DNA of 64,000 nucleotides, from assembly GCA_023055505.1 (NCBI GenBank), contig JALIRH010000045.1:1116001-1180000 (forward strand). The letters are read 5' to 3'. Position numbers and translations under genes: made by a program. Under the pieces are notes generated by a model. The model was not told where the DNA came from. It worked only from the letters and a program-made list of their open reading frames with translations, and made no database searches. Positions within the stretch are counted from its first letter, which is position 1. Each line of letters starts with the position of its first letter. This DNA comes from Callipepla californica brunnescens. Its lineage: Eukaryota; Chordata; Aves; Galliformes; Odontophoridae. Positions 1-10,693 of the stretch are shown here, in pieces.

Positions 1-265
1 CAAATATTAAAACTGAGACTTTCAAAGATGTTCTGGCTCCACAGTGACTTCGAAGGGCTGGCCTTCGGTGTGGGGATACCAGAGGCAAGGGGAGAGAAAT
101 CAGTTCTTTCAGCAGGAGATGAAAACAAATCACCTTGTATTTGCTGCACTCTTCTGAGTGAATGAACTGGAGAGAGGAAGAGGCAGGAGAGGAGGCAGGG
201 CTGGGCAGGGGAGTGGTGCTGTTAGATAGCTGAATCCTAAATGCAAACACAACTGCAGGCTCAGC

Positions 266-363
266 TTAGGGACATGGTTAGGGGGCACGGTGGGGATGGC
301 TTGGGGTTGGACTTGGTGATCTTAGAGAGCTTTTTCAACCTTAGCGATGCTACGATTCTATGA
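266..363 (+). mobile_element. CR1 LINE fragment, 3' end
   Basis: Non-LTR retrotransposon relic. The stretch reads 'gggacatggtta', 'gggcacggtgg', 'ggttggacttggtgatctta', 'ttcaacctta' and closes with 'acgattctatga', which is the order of the CR1 3' untranslated region and its octamer tail. The copy is 5'-truncated, as is usual for CR1, and diverged. It has no coding capacity. Confidence 0.85.
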
Positions 364-2380
364 AATGTCTAGTGAGGAAGAACATGCATGATCACTGCAG
401 GCATCTGTGTTTTAGCAGATTTCCCTCAAGCACGATTTTTGCACGGGGCTGACAGATTTGTTCTTCTTGTCAGACACAGGAACAACAAAACAGCTCTGGG
501 AGCAGCCCCAGCTCCAGGCACTGCTGCCCTCTGGATCACACCACTGACCCCAAGAGCATCTCAGCTGTTTCAGCCTCAGTGGTGATGCCTGTGCAGTACA
601 GCAGAACTGCCAAAGTGGTTTTGCTTTTTCATAGAAGAAGAATATCTACATTTCTGCCTAATAACTTTAATTTTCTGTTAGCATTAGCACGTATATAGCA
701 GGTGCCTGCCTGGAAGAGTTTGACGTGGGTTCCCTGCTTCCTTCTCCTCCTCTCCCCTGCCTGAGATGCAGTCAGATACACTTTAGTTACGACTGTTGCA
801 ATTTTGCTTCCATCCAAACCAGATGAAAACCCATCCCTAGGGGCTACTGGCAAGGGTAGAAATGGGATCTGCTAACAATTACACGGCATTTTCCAGCTAG
901 TGCTTCCCATTTGCAGCACAGCCAACAAGCTCAGTGCTCAGGATGCTGCCTGGGCTGGGCAGTTGCCATCCCAAGCCTGGCTATCTTCTCTCTCTTGCAG
1001 TGGTTTGTTTGTTTGTTGAATGTTCATCGGGTCTGAACTCCAGGGATGAGCCAGGGTTTTTGCTTGTTTGTGCTGGGGGGTTGTTTTCTTTCCCTTTTTT
1101 TTTTTTTTCTTTCTCTTTCTAAGATTTCATCTCCAGGATTCAGTGTTTTCCCAAATGACAGCTTGCTTGTACATCAAAAGAGATTTCTGATGTAAAACAT
1201 GTTCACTCCACCACTCTGAATTTATATACACTCAGTCTTTGGACTCAATACACCCAGACCAGGGAGCTCATCCTAAATATCTTTCACCCTTTCCTCTTGC
1301 TGAGCGTGGGAGAGGGAAAGAGCAATCAAATATTTATCTAGAAACCAGTGATCTAACACAGGCTCCTCTGGTTTACCAGCGGCTTTCAAAAGCCCTTTTA
1401 AATAAACTCCTAGCCTTTCTTTCTCTCTTCTTTTCCCTTATATTTGGAAAAAAAACCACGCAGCCCTTCTACCACTGGCACTTCCCAGGCTCTTCTGACT
1501 GTTTACTCTCCCTATAAAGTTCCTCAGCAATGAGGGCATTATAAAACCTCCCTCCATCACTCCCCCCATCTCACCTTCCCTTCACTTGCAGATGCCTCCG
1601 AACAGACCATCCATCACGCAGCTAGTGGCTCTGGGTCGTTAAAACCTGGACCTGGAATTAATGCTGTGGGAACTGAGAGCTTTCAACGCCACTCCAGAAC
1701 GGCTTTTTATGGGTAATTGATGGGAAGCCACAGACGGCTGTTGACAGCGTGGAGAGATTAAGCAGTTTAGTGCAGAGGAAGCCTGGCCAGTGCATCCATG
1801 CTGCTTCAGTGGCCGATCTCTGAAGGAATAAATGATGCTCATAAACACATCGTTTTCCACCAAATCATTATGCACTTCCTTGCTCCAGTGTGGTCTGCGC
1901 ATAGAGCCTGATCCAACACCCAGAGAACCTGTGAGAGGGGTTTGTGCCAAACTGGAATTTACAGCCAGAGCTCCTGATGAGTGTATGGGCCTGGGGAGGA
2001 GCCTGGTGACATGTAGACCTGCAAACACAAACCTGACATTACAAAATGCCAGGTGTTCAGCTCAACCCTCAGTGTGCTGGACCACAATGTTCCCTGGGCA
2101 GCCGAAGTCGTGCCTCTGTGCTCCAGTATTAGCTCAGAGCTCACTGCAGCCTCTTCTTGGTACAAATAGGAAAACAAAGCTGGAGAGACAGCTGTCCTCT
2201 TTTTTCAGGGTACCCTACAGCTATGAACAGCTGCAGAATCAAACCCAAGACCATTTCAATGAAATTCCTGCTGTATTTCCAACCATATCCAGCACGGCAG
2301 AGGGTGCTACATTCCCCATTGCTGGAGCAATGCTGCTCTGTAGAAACAGAATAGAGTAGAAGGAAAGGATGCAATCCAAA
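364..2380. other. Unique noncoding stretch with one pyrimidine tract
   Basis: No gene or repeat family recognised. A pyrimidine tract with a T14 run lies at 1084-1120. An acceptor-like 'tctctctcttgcag' ends at 1000 but has no matching exon. The overlapping open frames on both strands at 1639-2528 (up to 175 codons) look like chance: they have no domain and unbiased composition. Confidence 0.6.
1084..1120. repeat. Pyrimidine / poly-T tract
   Basis: Nearly pure C/T sequence containing 14 consecutive T (1095-1108). Simple low-complexity DNA. Confidence 0.9.
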
Positions 2381-2550
2381 GGATGGGCTTGAAAAGTGGG
2401 TCCACAAGAATGGGTTTACAATAAGGTCCAACCTGATGAGGTTCAACAAGGCCATGTGCAAAGTGTCGGCTTGGTGAAATCCCTGCAGAGGAGTGCTTGG
2501 TTGTTCTGGTGGATGAAAAGCTGGACATGAGTCTGACTTACCCCTGTGTG
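2381..2550 (+). mobile_element. CR1 LINE fragment from the end of the pol ORF
   Basis: The text 'aacctgatgaggttcaacaa', then 'aatccctgcagaggagtgct' and 'gtggatgaaaagctggacat' follows the CR1 consensus coding for the C-terminal part of its reverse-transcriptase polyprotein (remembered peptides NLMRFNKAKC and VLVDEKLDMS). The frame is broken by indels, so this is a dead relic. No 3' octamer tail follows, so the 3' part of the element has been lost. That is the opposite of the usual CR1 5' truncation. Confidence 0.85.
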
Positions 2551-3445
2551 GGGCTCACTGAGGACTTCCAGAATTTGGGCCAAGAAAGAGGTTTAATAAA
2601 CAAAGGTGACAAATTCAGTCTCTCCTATCCATTTTTGTCCTTTGATGAATATTGCCCTTGAATTTCATGCTACACACTCCACCAGAAAGAAGCTAATGAT
2701 CCAAGATGTAAACATTTTATTTCTCATCTCCAAAGCTTAATGTAACTTTAACCCTTGCAAATCAAGCTTCAGGAGCTGTCAAGAAAGCTTTTAAGGGCTT
2801 CAAGGGCAAAGTGCTGGCCCCATTAAAGTCAGTGGGACTTGTGTCATCATCTTGAGACATTTGGGGGGAAAAGAAATGAGGAAAGTATCAAGGACAGAAA
2901 CATAGCTGTTACTGGATTATCTCACCAGGTCATGATGCCGAAGACACCCAACTTGCAGTTACATTAAGACATGACATCCAAGCTAGGTTATTTGTCAGGC
3001 ATTTTGTATTAAAAAAGTGGACAATCTCAGAGGAAACAGATACTTTGGATGGAAGTTGGGGAGAGTTTAGAGGGCACTTTAATTTGTCATGCCTCTATTT
3101 TCCCTACAATCAGAGAAATCATCTGCAGATGAAGGGGCTGTGCCACTGACCATGCCACCAGCCACATGGAAAAGCTCTCCTTAGCCTTGACCAGAAGTCC
3201 CAGCACTCAGCAGAGCCTCACTGGGTGCAGCTCTCATCCCTCCCCAGGCTTTCGAGGATTTTCAGCACGCTGGAGGTCTCGGGAGCTCACTGTGTGCACA
3301 TCATGGCCAACCACGCTCCACCTGCCATTGTGCTGTCGGGAAAGTCTGAGAGTGCAGGGGATGAAAAATGAGCAGCCATGCAAACATTAATTCAGTTCCA
3401 ATCATCATTAATAAAAGAAGGGGGAGGGGAATGCCCCTGTATAAT

Positions 3446-3465
3446 TTAAGCAACTGTTTGCTTAA
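3446..3465. repeat. Perfect inverted repeat, 8-bp stem and 4-nt loop
   Basis: TTAAGCAA, then CTGT, then TTGCTTAA. The arms are exact reverse complements. No T-run follows and no known small-RNA family is evident, so it is recorded only as a palindromic structure. Confidence 0.75.
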
Positions 3466-3639
3466 TGTCTCTGGTCATGACATGAAAGCATACGATTTAC
3501 TATTCTCTCTAGGGGCAGGATTATTTTTGACCTAGAGGATTTCCTGCTTATTGTACAACCTCTGAAGCTCTATGTCCTCCCCTACACATCTTATCTGGGT
3601 TCCTCGAAGAGAGGCAGCCCAAGCCATGATTGAGCAGCA

Positions 3640-3770
3640 ATTTGTTTTTGTTTACTTGGCCAATTAAGGTCAAGTTAATGAAGCATTGGGTGGAAAATAG
3701 CAGCTCTTGTTATGTTGCTTCAGCAGCAATTACAGTTCTCTTGAAAGAAGGTTAAGGAATTAATTGCAGT
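3640..3770. promoter_or_regulatory. Candidate regulatory element (forkhead/homeodomain motif cluster)
   Basis: Directly visible motifs are TGTTTAC (3649-3655, forkhead type), CAATTAAG with an overlapping nuclear-receptor half-site AAGGTCA (3666-3672), GTTAATG just after it, and AATTAATT (3758-3765). Such clusters are common in vertebrate developmental enhancers but also arise by chance in AT-rich DNA. The function is inferred only. Confidence 0.22.
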
Positions 3771-4974
3771 GGTTCTTTAGTACAAAAATTTAGTGGGGGG
3801 TCTGTCTGAGCTGGTTGAGGAACTGAGTGACCCATCTGTTGCTGTGGGCAATGCTTACTGGCAGTGCAGAGGAGTGAGTCCACTCTTGATTCATTCAGGC
3901 TTTGCAGTGTTTGAGGGAGGATACGTGTCGAAAAAGCAACAGCCCCCAATAAGACAAATCTAACAGCACTGGAACAGTGATGGATGAGCTTGGGGAGCTG
4001 CTGGCCCTCAGCTGCCCAAAGCTCAGCAAGACAGATGGCGTGCCGAGTAAGAACAAGCTGAACCATTTTGGGACCAAACCTGGGACGGTCGTGTCCTTGC
4101 CCTTCAGTGATGGTTAACTGCTCAAGTGGAGCAAACAGAGGTGGAGCAACCAGGGGAACTCTGCTCCATCCTCCTCTAAATCCCAGGTGGCTGCTGCTGC
4201 CCCATGGGAATTAAATCAGTGCAGGAGCCCAGCATGCAGGGATGTGATGCCTTGAAGAAAGGAGATTCCCTACAACTCACTAAAAGCCTGGGAATTAGCA
4301 GTGCAAGATTGTCCTGGCCCCATCAGACCCCCCTGCTCATCTGCTGCTACAGTACTTGGGGGAGCTTCCCTAGATGGGGAGTTTTTTGCAACCAGCTATG
4401 AAAAATCTTGAGGAGAATCCCCCCCAGATGCTGAGTGAGGCAGTGAGAGGATCAAGCCACCTCATTTCAAACATTAAAAGCTCATTGCCTAACCTGGATG
4501 GTTTGCAAAACTCTTTGTAGTGATTGGCACCAGAAAATTTTAGCCTGCAGGTAGCTTTAGGAAGATGAAAAAGCCACGCTGTCAGCCCAAACTGATGGTT
4601 TGCTTTTTCCATCAGCGAAGTCCCACGACAGCAGTTTTCCAGGGTCACTTAAAGAGAGCTGGATGCTTTCCTCACAGAGGAAACTTGACAAAAGTGGCTT
4701 CGTTTTGTTTCAGATTTCTTTGCTCTGGATGAAGCCAACTCTAGAGAGATGGAAAGGAGGTTTCTACTTGGAAAGTGCAAATGATTCTTATGAATCCTAC
4801 CTTATGCGCAGTCCTTTTAAAAGCATTGTTGAGTAGATGCCCCAAGCTGCTAAACTGGTAGCTACACAATGAACCCCAGCATTGTTGCTAATGCTGTGCT
4901 ACAGTCTAACCAAAGCCCTTGAACATTCTGTCCTACCACCACAGTAACGGATGTGAGTGCCCCTTTGCCCTCTG

Positions 4975-5066
4975 AAGCATCCTCTTAAATATTTTCAAGC
5001 TGTTACAAGGTCCCACCTCGGGCTCCTCTTCCTGCAGCCCCAAGCCCCAGCCTGCATTTCTTCCAC
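4975..5066 (-). mobile_element. Possible old CR1 fragment
   Basis: 'gctgttacaaggtcccacctcgggctcctcttcctgcagcccc' resembles the reverse complement of the CR1 segment usually read on this strand as a run about ageing 'aggtcccctcggagcctcctcttctccaggct'. There is no octamer tail and divergence is high, so the call is tentative. Confidence 0.35.
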
Positions 5067-5969
5067 CCAGCACAAAGTCCTGTGTTATTATAACAAAACA
5101 AATGAAGCAAACGAGAGCCACCGGGTCCAGTGACTTCATCCAAGGCCCTCTGTACCTATTGCAGCAGATAGTCATTAATTATATCATCATTTGCTATTTT
5201 TTCCTTGCATACTCTGACTCAGTGCACAAGATGAGCCCTGGGCAGTGACGGAGGCTGCTGCCCGCAGGATTCTCTTGCATTAAAAGAAAAAATAAAGGAA
5301 AAAAAAGAAAAGAAAAAAAGAAGTAAAAAAAGACACATTTGAAATGGAGGAGATATTTTTGAACAAGTGCAGACAATGTTCTCCCCTGCTTCCTCTCGCC
5401 ACTCCGTGCATGATAAATGTGCTTCCTCCGCCAAATGGGTGGTGAAAGCAGAGTGAGTCCTGCTGAAACTAATGGCTGTGTGTTTTACCTTTTGTTTTTC
5501 AGACAGAGGCGGAAAGCAATCTATTTTTATATTAAATAGGGAAAACGACATCACTGATTTGGGATCAAATGCTGTGAAAAGAAGAGTTGCACAGCACGGC
5601 CACCGAGCTGACCCTTGTCATTTCTTACGTCCACTCCATTTGGTTTTGATCTGACTTTGAGCGTGTCAAATGTCTCTGGGTATGGCTGCAGCAACCTGCA
5701 TGGCTGGAGATGTGTCAGTCACCTCCCAGCTTGCAGCTTTCCTCCCCTCTCCAAAAGGAATAAACCTTCTGGGTAACCGATTGATCTTGATGAATTTCTT
5801 AAACCAAATATACATTTTTTGTTCCCATTCTTCTTTTTTTTTTCACGATAAAAATTGAAGAAAACCTTCCTCGAGATGGAATCTCAGAGCCAGCTCTGTG
5901 TGCAGACACTGCTCTTTCAGTCACCTCTTCCCATGGAAGTACCCCCCAATAACCAGCTCCCAGCCTGAC
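5067..5969. other. Unique noncoding stretch with A-rich tract
   Basis: No gene recognised. The A-rich purine tract is at 5281-5335. The rest is unremarkable. Confidence 0.55.
5281..5335. repeat. A-rich low-complexity tract
   Basis: Long runs of A interrupted by G and occasional T, with no fixed period. It may be a decayed microsatellite. Confidence 0.85.
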
Positions 5970-6065
5970 ATAGAATTGCAGAATCATAGAACCATTTTAA
6001 AATTACTTGGGTTGAAAGGGTTCTTGTCACGAGAGTCCTTAAAGCCCACCCAGCTCTTGCTTGAA
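5970..6065 (-). mobile_element. CR1 LINE fragment, 3' end, diverged
   Basis: Begins 'agaattgcagaatcatagaa', the reverse complement of the CR1 octamer tail. It continues through 'ttgggttgaaagggttctt' and 'aaagcccacccagctcttgc', matching the order of the terminal CR1 region with many changes. Confidence 0.65.
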
Positions 6066-7605
6066 TCCCTTGGAGACCATGATCTGATCCCACAGCTGGT
6101 CCACTGCAGAAGATGAGGAGATGCTGTGGCTGTGCACCAGTGGGGCTCAGGAGCTGGAAACCCACATGGAGCGCTCTGATCCCACCTGGACATGGCAGGA
6201 ATGAGTGAGTAGAGAAGGATTCATGGCAGAGGAACACAAGGAGCCCTAGTGTGCAGTTTGGGGCTCCAAGGAAGGAGCGAAGGGCTGGCTGCCGCTCTGA
6301 GCTATGTGCAGCTTGCACAAAGGGATGTTTGGGACAAGGATGCATGACCCCTCAGTACACATCTCCCACATCTCCCATCTCCCCTCCAATAGAAGCATGG
6401 AGCACTGAGTGCCTGAGCTGTCCTACAGATCTCACCTCTCTCCTGCAAGTGAAAGCAGCCTCCTTTTCCCCACTGGCACATGCAGCCCTACAAGCCCCTA
6501 GGGACCAGGAGTCCAGAAGTACCCACAAATAACACAGCCCCAGGTCTATTAGGGCCTGAGTGCTCCTGCTACCAGAGACAGAAATGGCTCTGAGTGCTGC
6601 CAAGAAAAGCCCCAGACTACACAAAGCCTCCCAGGGATGCATCATCCCCAAGCTTTTGCTGTGCAGAGACTGTGGAGCTGGGTTAAGCAAACTGCAGTAC
6701 GGTAAAAGGCAGAGATGGGAGGAGAATATCTGAGAACATCTCCCCAGAGCTTCTGGAACAGATCAGAATAATACCACAGAGTGCAATTTTCCTTGCAGGA
6801 ACGACTCCCTGTGCAGTCCACAGGAGCATTCTTGTGCCAAAACACACCCTGGTGCATAGTTTATGGTACAGCAGTTTGTCAGAGAAAGCAGCATTGTCTT
6901 CCTGAGCTTCAGACACAGGACCGTGCCAGCTTTCTTTGACCTTCAAAATAATAATAATAAAAAAGATGTATTAAAAAGAAAACATATTTCTTATGATGGG
7001 AGCATTCCTCACTGCCATCCCTTCCCATAAGCCAGGTCTCCCCACTGGACAGCATAGATGCACACTCTTTGTAGGTTTAGTAGAAGCAGTCAATTAAAAA
7101 TATTCAACCGAATGATTTACCTGACAGCACAAAAAGAGGAAACCAAAATGTAGTGAAAGTTTGTTACTTATTTATTTTTTTTTCTAACAGAAGAAGTTAA
7201 AATAGAAAGAATACTGGGAATGAAGTGATCGGCATTTATAGGAGCCTGGGTAAAGGCTTCAGAAATACTGTTCTAGCAGAGCTCATACAATAATTAGGGC
7301 AAGAATGTTATTTAGAGAATAGGAAAACATAAATAATTTCCCTCTGAAATTTTTTCCCATTGTTTTCCCCATGGCACAGCATTGTCATTTTGTTTATTTT
7401 CCCACTCAGTACTGTCTGGTTGGGCTGATAACCTCCCTTGGGAGAAATCCCCTTCTGATGAGGATGCACCCTGCTGCTTTTGCCTCTGCCCTAGGCAGGT
7501 AGCCCAGTGGCCCTGGCAGATAGAGACAACACAGATGTCAGGACTGCAGTGGCAGGGAGATGGTGAAGAGAATGAATGGGCTTTCAATTCTACAATTGCT
7601 TCCTC
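6066..7605. other. Unique noncoding stretch
   Basis: No gene, RNA or repeat recognised. Only a short AAT-rich run near 6947-6962 and T-runs near 7150-7185 stand out. Confidence 0.55.
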
Positions 7606-7655
7606 TACTCTACTCTACTCTACTCTACTCTACTCTACTCTACTCTACTCTACTC
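7606..7655. repeat. (TACTC)10 pentanucleotide microsatellite
   Basis: Ten perfect consecutive TACTC units. Read as an open frame it gives the periodic peptide STLLY, so the long frame over it is an artefact of the repeat lacking stops in that phase. Confidence 0.98.
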
Positions 7656-7808
7656 CACCTGCGTTACCCTGCCCTACTCTACTCTGCACTACCCAACCCT
7701 ACCCTACTCTACCCTACCCTACTCCATTCCACTGTAGTCTACTCTATCCCATCCTAAAAATCCCATTCTATTCTAGAAGTTTTACTCTATTCTAGAAGCT
7801 CTATTCCA
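7656..7808. repeat. Degenerate tail of the TACTC satellite
   Basis: Scattered units such as 'ctact', 'ctacc', 'ctatt' and 'ccatt' continue for about 150 bp beyond the perfect core, ending near 'agctctattcca'. The pattern suggests a once longer array eroded by point mutation on its right side only. Confidence 0.8.
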
Positions 7809-10625
7809 TAAGAACAGAAATAAGAAACAACCTGAATCTAACTTCAGCGTAACACAGTGGTGCACTAAGGACACTCACATTGCTGAAGTACAGCATTTCA
7901 GTTCAGGTTCAGTGTCCCAGGTCTCCCAATTGCTCTCTGCAGCCAGGGGAGCAGGGGGATGGGTTGGCAGACAACATCCTTTCATTCCTCCTTCATGCTT
8001 GGAGAATTACTTTACCTTCTTTCCTTACTGACACATCCCTTGCAGGGATGCTGGTCACAGGATTACATGGACAACCCCTTCCAGCCTCTCCCTGTTTCTT
8101 TTCCCCCCTTGCAATCCATTTCCCTTCACTAGGCTGCAGCCAAGAATTTAATACACTGACATTTTCCCGTTTGTTTGAGTTTACTGCTCCAATCTGTTTG
8201 CACATCTCATTGCACATAATGGCATGAGAGATTAGGAGAGGAGCTGATCAGACTTAGGTCCTCCCAAAATCTGCTGAAATGCTCTAGTGACTTCAGAGCG
8301 TTTGAAGTATGGATTTTAAAGGGCCACACTAAGCAGTTTGCTCAAAATGTGTTTGCGATGCTGAGTTTACTTCAAAGCGAGCATGTCTGGAATTGCTGGA
8401 TGCACGCAGCAGGGGACGTGTGAAATCAGTGGGGAGCTGACGATCAACAGAGCCAGCCACCGCCACGCCTGCAGGCTAGCTGGGCAGGTTCAGATGTCCT
8501 CATCAAAACAGAACACACATCAGGCTGTAAAAGTGAGCATGGAAGCAGCCAGGACCTGAGAAAGAAGAGAGGTAGTAACTGCGGCTCTATCGTGTTGCAG
8601 GGATATGTAACACAGTGCGTGATCATAATTTGGAGATGGCACAGGAAAGTAATAAAACCATCAAAATTTCTCATCCTCTAGGTTAGTCCATACCTGAAGA
8701 ACACGTGATTTTCATGATCCACTCCAAAATAAGCAGTTTTCACTAGGAGACAGCCTGCTACTCGGGCATCTAATCAAGCGCTTCACGTCACTCCCACACC
8801 ACTTAGATTTCTCTAAAAAAACTTGTTTGCTTTACAGACTCCTTCTGCAGACCTTTTTCTTGGCTTGGAGGAATGTGCTACAGCAGTGAGTGTAAAAGCA
8901 AGCATTTACAAACTCTTCACGTCTTCAAGCAGAGAGACAGTAGCTGGGGATGGCCAAAAAGCAAGTTTGTAAGAAATTCCTTTTTTTTTTTTTTTAAACT
9001 CTTCTGCTTGTTGATCTCAGTCCAAATTGAACTGAAACCAATACTATCTTTTTAAATATATCACTGAGTAGTAACTCCCACGGTTTTGAAGTCATTCCCA
9101 TGAAGCCACGATCCCTGTTGGTAGAAGTGGGGATGGCACTGGTGGAGAAAATCCTGCACACCACTCCAGCCCCAAATCCTATCCCCATCTGGCTCCAGCT
9201 CTCACAGAACCTGGCCTTGGGCTTGGCCAAACCCATTTAAAGCTCAAAAGTGTTAAGTGAGGTAATTAGTGCTGCATGAAATGGAGATATTCATGAGGAT
9301 GCTCGGTTCCTCTGGAGAGTTTTTGACTGTTTCTGTTGTGGACAGCTGTGACAAGACTAAACTGGGCTTTGAGAAGCTGCTCAAAGCGCCTCATTACTGG
9401 AAAGATTGGAGCATGTTCAGAAAAAGAAGAAGGAAAAAAATAATTTAAGAATTGGTGGGAGTGAGTTAGGAGGGAAGATTAAAAGAGCGGAAAATCTATA
9501 GCATGCTTCAGGAACAGGTAGTGTGGGAAGGTGAGGAAAGAGACATCTCTGTGTCTGAAGGCTGCATGTACTCAGAGGGAAGATTTATTTGCGATGGGAG
9601 AGGAGGAAAGGGGTGAACAATGCAAGGGGGCTGTCCTTGTCCACACTGGGTCCTGTTCAGGTCAAACAATAGCAACCACACGGTGACAGATTGCAGCAGT
9701 TGCTGGCTCTTGCTGGGGTCTGCAGGATGCTCCAGGTTCCAAGGATATGTGGGAGGAAGGATTTAGGGTCAGCTCATCAGCAGCCCTGGAAAGAAGTGCT
9801 AACACCTTTCTGCTTCTGCCCATAGGCACCAGCACTCAGGTAGAAAGCTCCCAGTGCTGCTGCAGCCCCTTTGCTCATTAAACTGCTGTAGATTCAAACA
9901 CAGAGAGAGTGTGTGCATCATTAGCACTAAATATGTTTTCTTCCTTAGTTTTGTTTTCTAAGGGATATGTTTGGGGGCTGGTATAATGAGGTGCTCGTTG
10001 GCACGGCATTCAGGTAGTGAAAAGCAATGAGGCAAAGAGATATAAAAAGAGGATGGATCAATGAGCAGTATCTTTGCTGGACAGGAACACAGCGATGTCC
10101 CCTCGTATCTGTACTCCTAACAATGACAATCTCAGGAGGTCACACCAACCTGCCATACCTTGCTGGTCCCATTACTATGATGCCTGAGCATCTCCTGATC
10201 ACTAATGAACTCATCAGGGGCCTTGGTGCAATTAACCTGATCCAAAGGAGAGCTGCAGAACAAAGGTCTGCAGAACAGTGACACATCTTCCTGTCTTGAG
10301 CAATTGCAAAAATGTGAATTAAATGAAATGCATTTCTTCCTGATGTGGCGTAGGGACATTGCACCATTAAAAGACAGCAGTTCATTTTGCTTGCAACTTC
10401 TACTATTGCCTCACCTAAATAAACTGAGATATTGGACCAGAAAGCTTCCAATTCAACATCCAGATTCTTGTCATTTACGAGATGAAATGCTTGAAGCACG
10501 TCAGCGTTTTTCTCAAAACAGGATTCAAGTCATGCAAGGCTCCAAATCTGCCTGCCTGGGGGGTCCAAGCTGCCATTTGTCAGTGCTCACCAAACAAACA
10601 AAGGGAAGTTCGCTGAAGAATTCCT
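7809..10625. other. Unique noncoding stretch
   Basis: No gene recognised. A T15 run lies at 8981-8995. Open frames are short and without domains. Confidence 0.55.
8981..8995. repeat. Poly-T tract (T15)
   Basis: Fifteen consecutive T. No LINE or SINE body was recognised next to it. Confidence 0.9.
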
Positions 10626-10693
10626 GGTGGCCACTGCCCTCATTTCCAGGTGACCACTGCCTTCATTCCCAGGTGGGCACTCCTCCATTTCCA
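10626..10693. repeat. Three-copy 23-bp minisatellite
   Basis: Units at 10626-10648, 10649-10671 and 10672-10693 share the pattern GGTG-CCACTGCC-TCATTCCA. The first two are 23 bp and the third is 22 bp with several substitutions. The array is probably a local tandem duplication. Confidence 0.9.

Larger units (their letters stand above)
2551..4974. other. Unique noncoding stretch
   Basis: No gene recognised. It contains a perfect 8-bp-stem hairpin at 3446-3465 and an AT-rich motif cluster at 3640-3770, listed separately. Short open frames here show no domain. Confidence 0.6.

Noticed and set aside
1639..2528. Overlapping open frames on both strands, up to 175 codons
   Set aside because: Several frames open at once on both strands point to local scarcity of stop triplets rather than coding, and no domain is visible.
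7382..7795. 137-codon frame with a repeating STLLY peptide
   Set aside because: It is produced by the TACTC microsatellite lacking stops in that phase.
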